Assembly: GCA_944332535.1 (NCBI GenBank)
Contig: CALVKE010000012.1
Location: 1-34,847 of the forward strand
Origin: an uncultured Bacilli bacterium
GTDB taxonomy: Bacteria > Bacillota_I > Bacilli_A > RF39 > UBA660
Reading direction: 5' to 3'
DNA: 34,847 nt
This document shows positions 33,351 through 34,847 of the stretch, piece after piece (the first letter of the stretch is position 1; each line of letters opens with the position of its first letter). The notes under the pieces are model-generated. The model did no database searches. It was not told the DNA's origin and was given only the letters and a program-made list of their open reading frames with translations. The translations under genes and the position numbers were made by a program.

Positions 33351-33884
33351 TTACTTTTTAAAATTAACTTCAAAATATGTAAATATATTTTCACTAGGAA
33401 CAGTTAATTTAAAAAGAAATTTATCCTCATCTAATTTAAAAACATAAAGACTTGTTAATTGATGAAACATATCAGTATTTTTATTAGTAGGTAGATAACA
33501 GTCTAAAAATTGAGACTTATCATCATTAGGTCTTTTAACAAAGGCTTCACTTTCTAATATATATTTTGTAATATCTTCTATTTTATTATTATCAAAATTA
33601 TTTAAAGTCTCTAAATCTAACTTAAGCATAAAACGAAGAAAAGCATCTCTATTATTATCATCAACACCTGATATTTCCAAGGAAATTAAAGGACTAGACG
33701 TCTCTTTTCCTCTTTTTCCCTCAATAAACTCTACGTTTTCTATACTATCATAATAATAAGTGATTTTAGCATCATTAATATCTTTCCCATCCATTTCAAA
33801 AACATAATCAGGAAAATTTAAAACTTCTACCACTTCTTTTGTTTTACTATTGTTCCCAATTTTACCAACATAAGCTTTACTCAT
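33351..33884 (-). CDS. Hypothetical protein, 177 residues
   Basis: The ATG has AAAGGAAAG 6 nt upstream. The protein is acidic and predicted to be mostly beta-strand, with SPLISLEISGVDDNN in the middle and LTVPSENIFTYFEVNFK at the end. No TM, signal peptide or motif is recognised. It stands alone on the minus strand, AT-rich compared with the core genes, between two hypothetical regions and the insertion sequence; accessory origin is likely. Confidence 0.65.
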   Translation of the reverse strand: MSKAYVGKIGNNSKTKEVVEVLNFPDYVFEMDGKDINDAKITYYYDSIENVEFIEGKRGKETSSPLISLEISGVDDNNRDAFLRFMLKLDLETLNNFDNNKIEDITKYILESEAFVKRPNDDKSQFLDCYLPTNKNTDMFHQLTSLYVFKLDEDKFLFKLTVPSENIFTYFEVNFKK

Positions 33885-34698
33885 TAATATCTTTCCTTTC
33901 TTATTTATTACATTTTAATCATTATCAGCGCTAGTTAATTCTATGTTTTTAATATTATACCATTAGAATGAATATATTTAAAAACAATTTATCATTTTTT
34001 ATTATATCAGATAGCAGCATTTTTTAACATTCAAAAAATACTCTAAAATCAAAAATAATAATATGTTAGTAATATTTTCATAAATAAAAATGATTGAACT
34101 TTTTTAACTACATTTACTTTTCTCGCTGAGAAAATCTTTACTTTATATAAATGGAATTATATTCAAAGAAAAGGATTGCGCTTGCACGACTTTTTGTTTC
34201 CAAAAAATTTCCCCTTATTGTATTAGTTAACTACCACAGCAATTCTTGTATTTTTTTCTCTTTCGCACGTTCAAGAAAGCCAAGTATTTATGTTATTTAC
34301 ATAATTATTGGTATTTCAAGGCTTTGTGGCACTGGTAATAAAAATTTATAGTACTATCGGTACTATGTTTACATTATATTTTGAAAACTAAACGGAAACA
34401 TTGTGTGTATTCGCTCACAATTTATTCAACAACTCGATTTACAGCCTCATTATACACTATTGTTTTAGTTACTGCAAAATGATTACATAAGAAATATTAT
34501 TTAGAAAAGTAAATGCAAACCAATAATCATTTAAAGTCGTGATTTTCCCAACATTAGAATTTCTAATTAAAATAACTCGTGTATCAATGTCCACTTTATT
34601 CCACCATATAATATAAAAAAAGAAATTAACCTCAAAAAAGTGGTTGTATTATAAATAGTGTTGGTGAATATTTTCACTAATGATATTGTTATTAAAAA
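33885..34698. other. Long AT-rich intergenic region before the insertion sequence
   Basis: About 800 bp with no ORF that has a ribosome binding site. A 7-bp hairpin ATAGTAC/GTACTAT (34348-34354 with 34360-34366) lies in the middle. The left end of the ISL3-type element should lie somewhere in about 34560-34690, but without its right end I cannot place it. Confidence 0.5.
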
Positions 34699-34759
34699 AG
34701 ACATAAGTTTGATACAATGTAATTGACAAAAAAACACTGAAAGGAACAAACTTATGTCT
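34699..34759 (+). promoter_or_regulatory. Transposase promoter enclosed by a 13-bp inverted repeat
   Basis: AGACATAAGTTTG (34699-34711) and its exact complement CAAACTTATGTCT (34747-34759) flank a 35-nt loop with the ribosome binding site AAAGGA. The extended -10 TGATACAAT (34710-34718) straddles the left arm. The right arm includes the start codon at 34754. Confidence 0.7.
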
Positions 34760-34847
34760 ATAAATAATTATATCTTAAATCTACTAAATATCAAGGATAA
34801 AAATATTCATATTATTACAGAATGTAAAGAAAAAATGATAAAAGGGA
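34754..34847 (+). CDS. ISL3-type transposase, N-terminus (cut by window edge)
   Basis: The visible 31 residues begin MSINNYILNLLNIKDKNIHI and continue to KEKMIKG. This is the typical start of ISL3-family DDE transposases, which precedes their zinc-binding region. The ATG has AAAGGA 8 nt upstream. It marks the left part of an insertion sequence that continues beyond the window. The family call rests on this short stretch only. Confidence 0.7.
   Translation, partial: MSINNYILNLLNIKDKNIHIITECKEKMIKG

Noticed and set aside
34151-34351. 66-codon plus-strand ORF
   Set aside because: No ribosome binding site, no recognisable domain, and it lies in low-complexity AT-rich intergenic sequence.
34567-34749. 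60-codon minus-strand ORF over the insertion sequence's left end
   Set aside because: It runs antisense through the transposase promoter and the inverted repeat, with no ribosome binding site.

Overview
The window is a low-GC, almost entirely minus-strand stretch of a Gram-positive-type genome. It most resembles an uncultured anaerobic member of Bacilli/Mollicutes-related Bacillota. Supporting signs are the S12 type, the yvcK-whiA pair, tRNAs with encoded CCA, strong GGAGG ribosome binding sites and sigma-A promoters that often carry an extended -10 (TGnTATAAT). TGA appears to be a normal stop: ftsX ends with TGA inside an ATGA overlap with the next gene. The cell is walled (lgt, FtsEX and an M23 hydrolase) and probably an anaerobe, because it carries a superoxide reductase with a rubredoxin partner. 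I cannot name the species.

Layout from left to right. 1-3.5 kb holds the str operon (rpsL-rpsG-fusA, then tuf running off the left edge). 3.5-7.0 kb holds a P-type cation ATPase operon. 7.0-8.3 kb holds an ECF sigma factor and its probable anti-sigma factor, with a candidate autoregulatory promoter. 8.4-11.4 kb is an operon thyX-like, SDR, flavoredoxin-rubredoxin fusion, superoxide reductase. 11.5-13.9 kb holds two accessory genes, a metalloprotease-like protein and an AT-rich plus-strand acyltransferase. 14.0-16.2 kb holds three tRNAs directly behind whiA and yvcK. 16.2-17.0 kb is gmk, the main plus-strand housekeeping gene. 17.0-24.5 kb holds trxB, lgt, a small four-TM protein, uvrA, an unknown gene and uvrB. 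27.2-30.1 kb is ftsE-ftsX-M23 hydrolase. 30.2-33.9 kb holds hypothetical genes, including a 600-residue protein with a transglutaminase-like triad. The right edge enters an ISL3-type insertion sequence.

The most unusual part is 24.55-27.13 kb. A small AT-rich cassette (a TIR-domain gene broken by two frameshifts and a RhuM-family gene frameshifted near its end) lies between uvrB and a second, truncated copy of the uvrB 5' end. That copy is collinear with uvrB over 269 bp. It is about 95% identical in its inner part but only about 60-65% identical over the first 100 bp of the gene. It keeps a promoter and ribosome binding site but has a stop at codon 51. This looks like insertion by recombination within uvrB that replaced the gene's start and stranded the old promoter. 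The cassette also contains four hairpins with different stems around the same loop core, TTTGTGAC.

A second unusual point is at the right edge. The start codon of the ISL3 transposase lies in one arm of a perfect 13-bp inverted repeat that spans its own promoter. Read-through transcripts would therefore fold the start codon away, while transcripts from the internal promoter would not.
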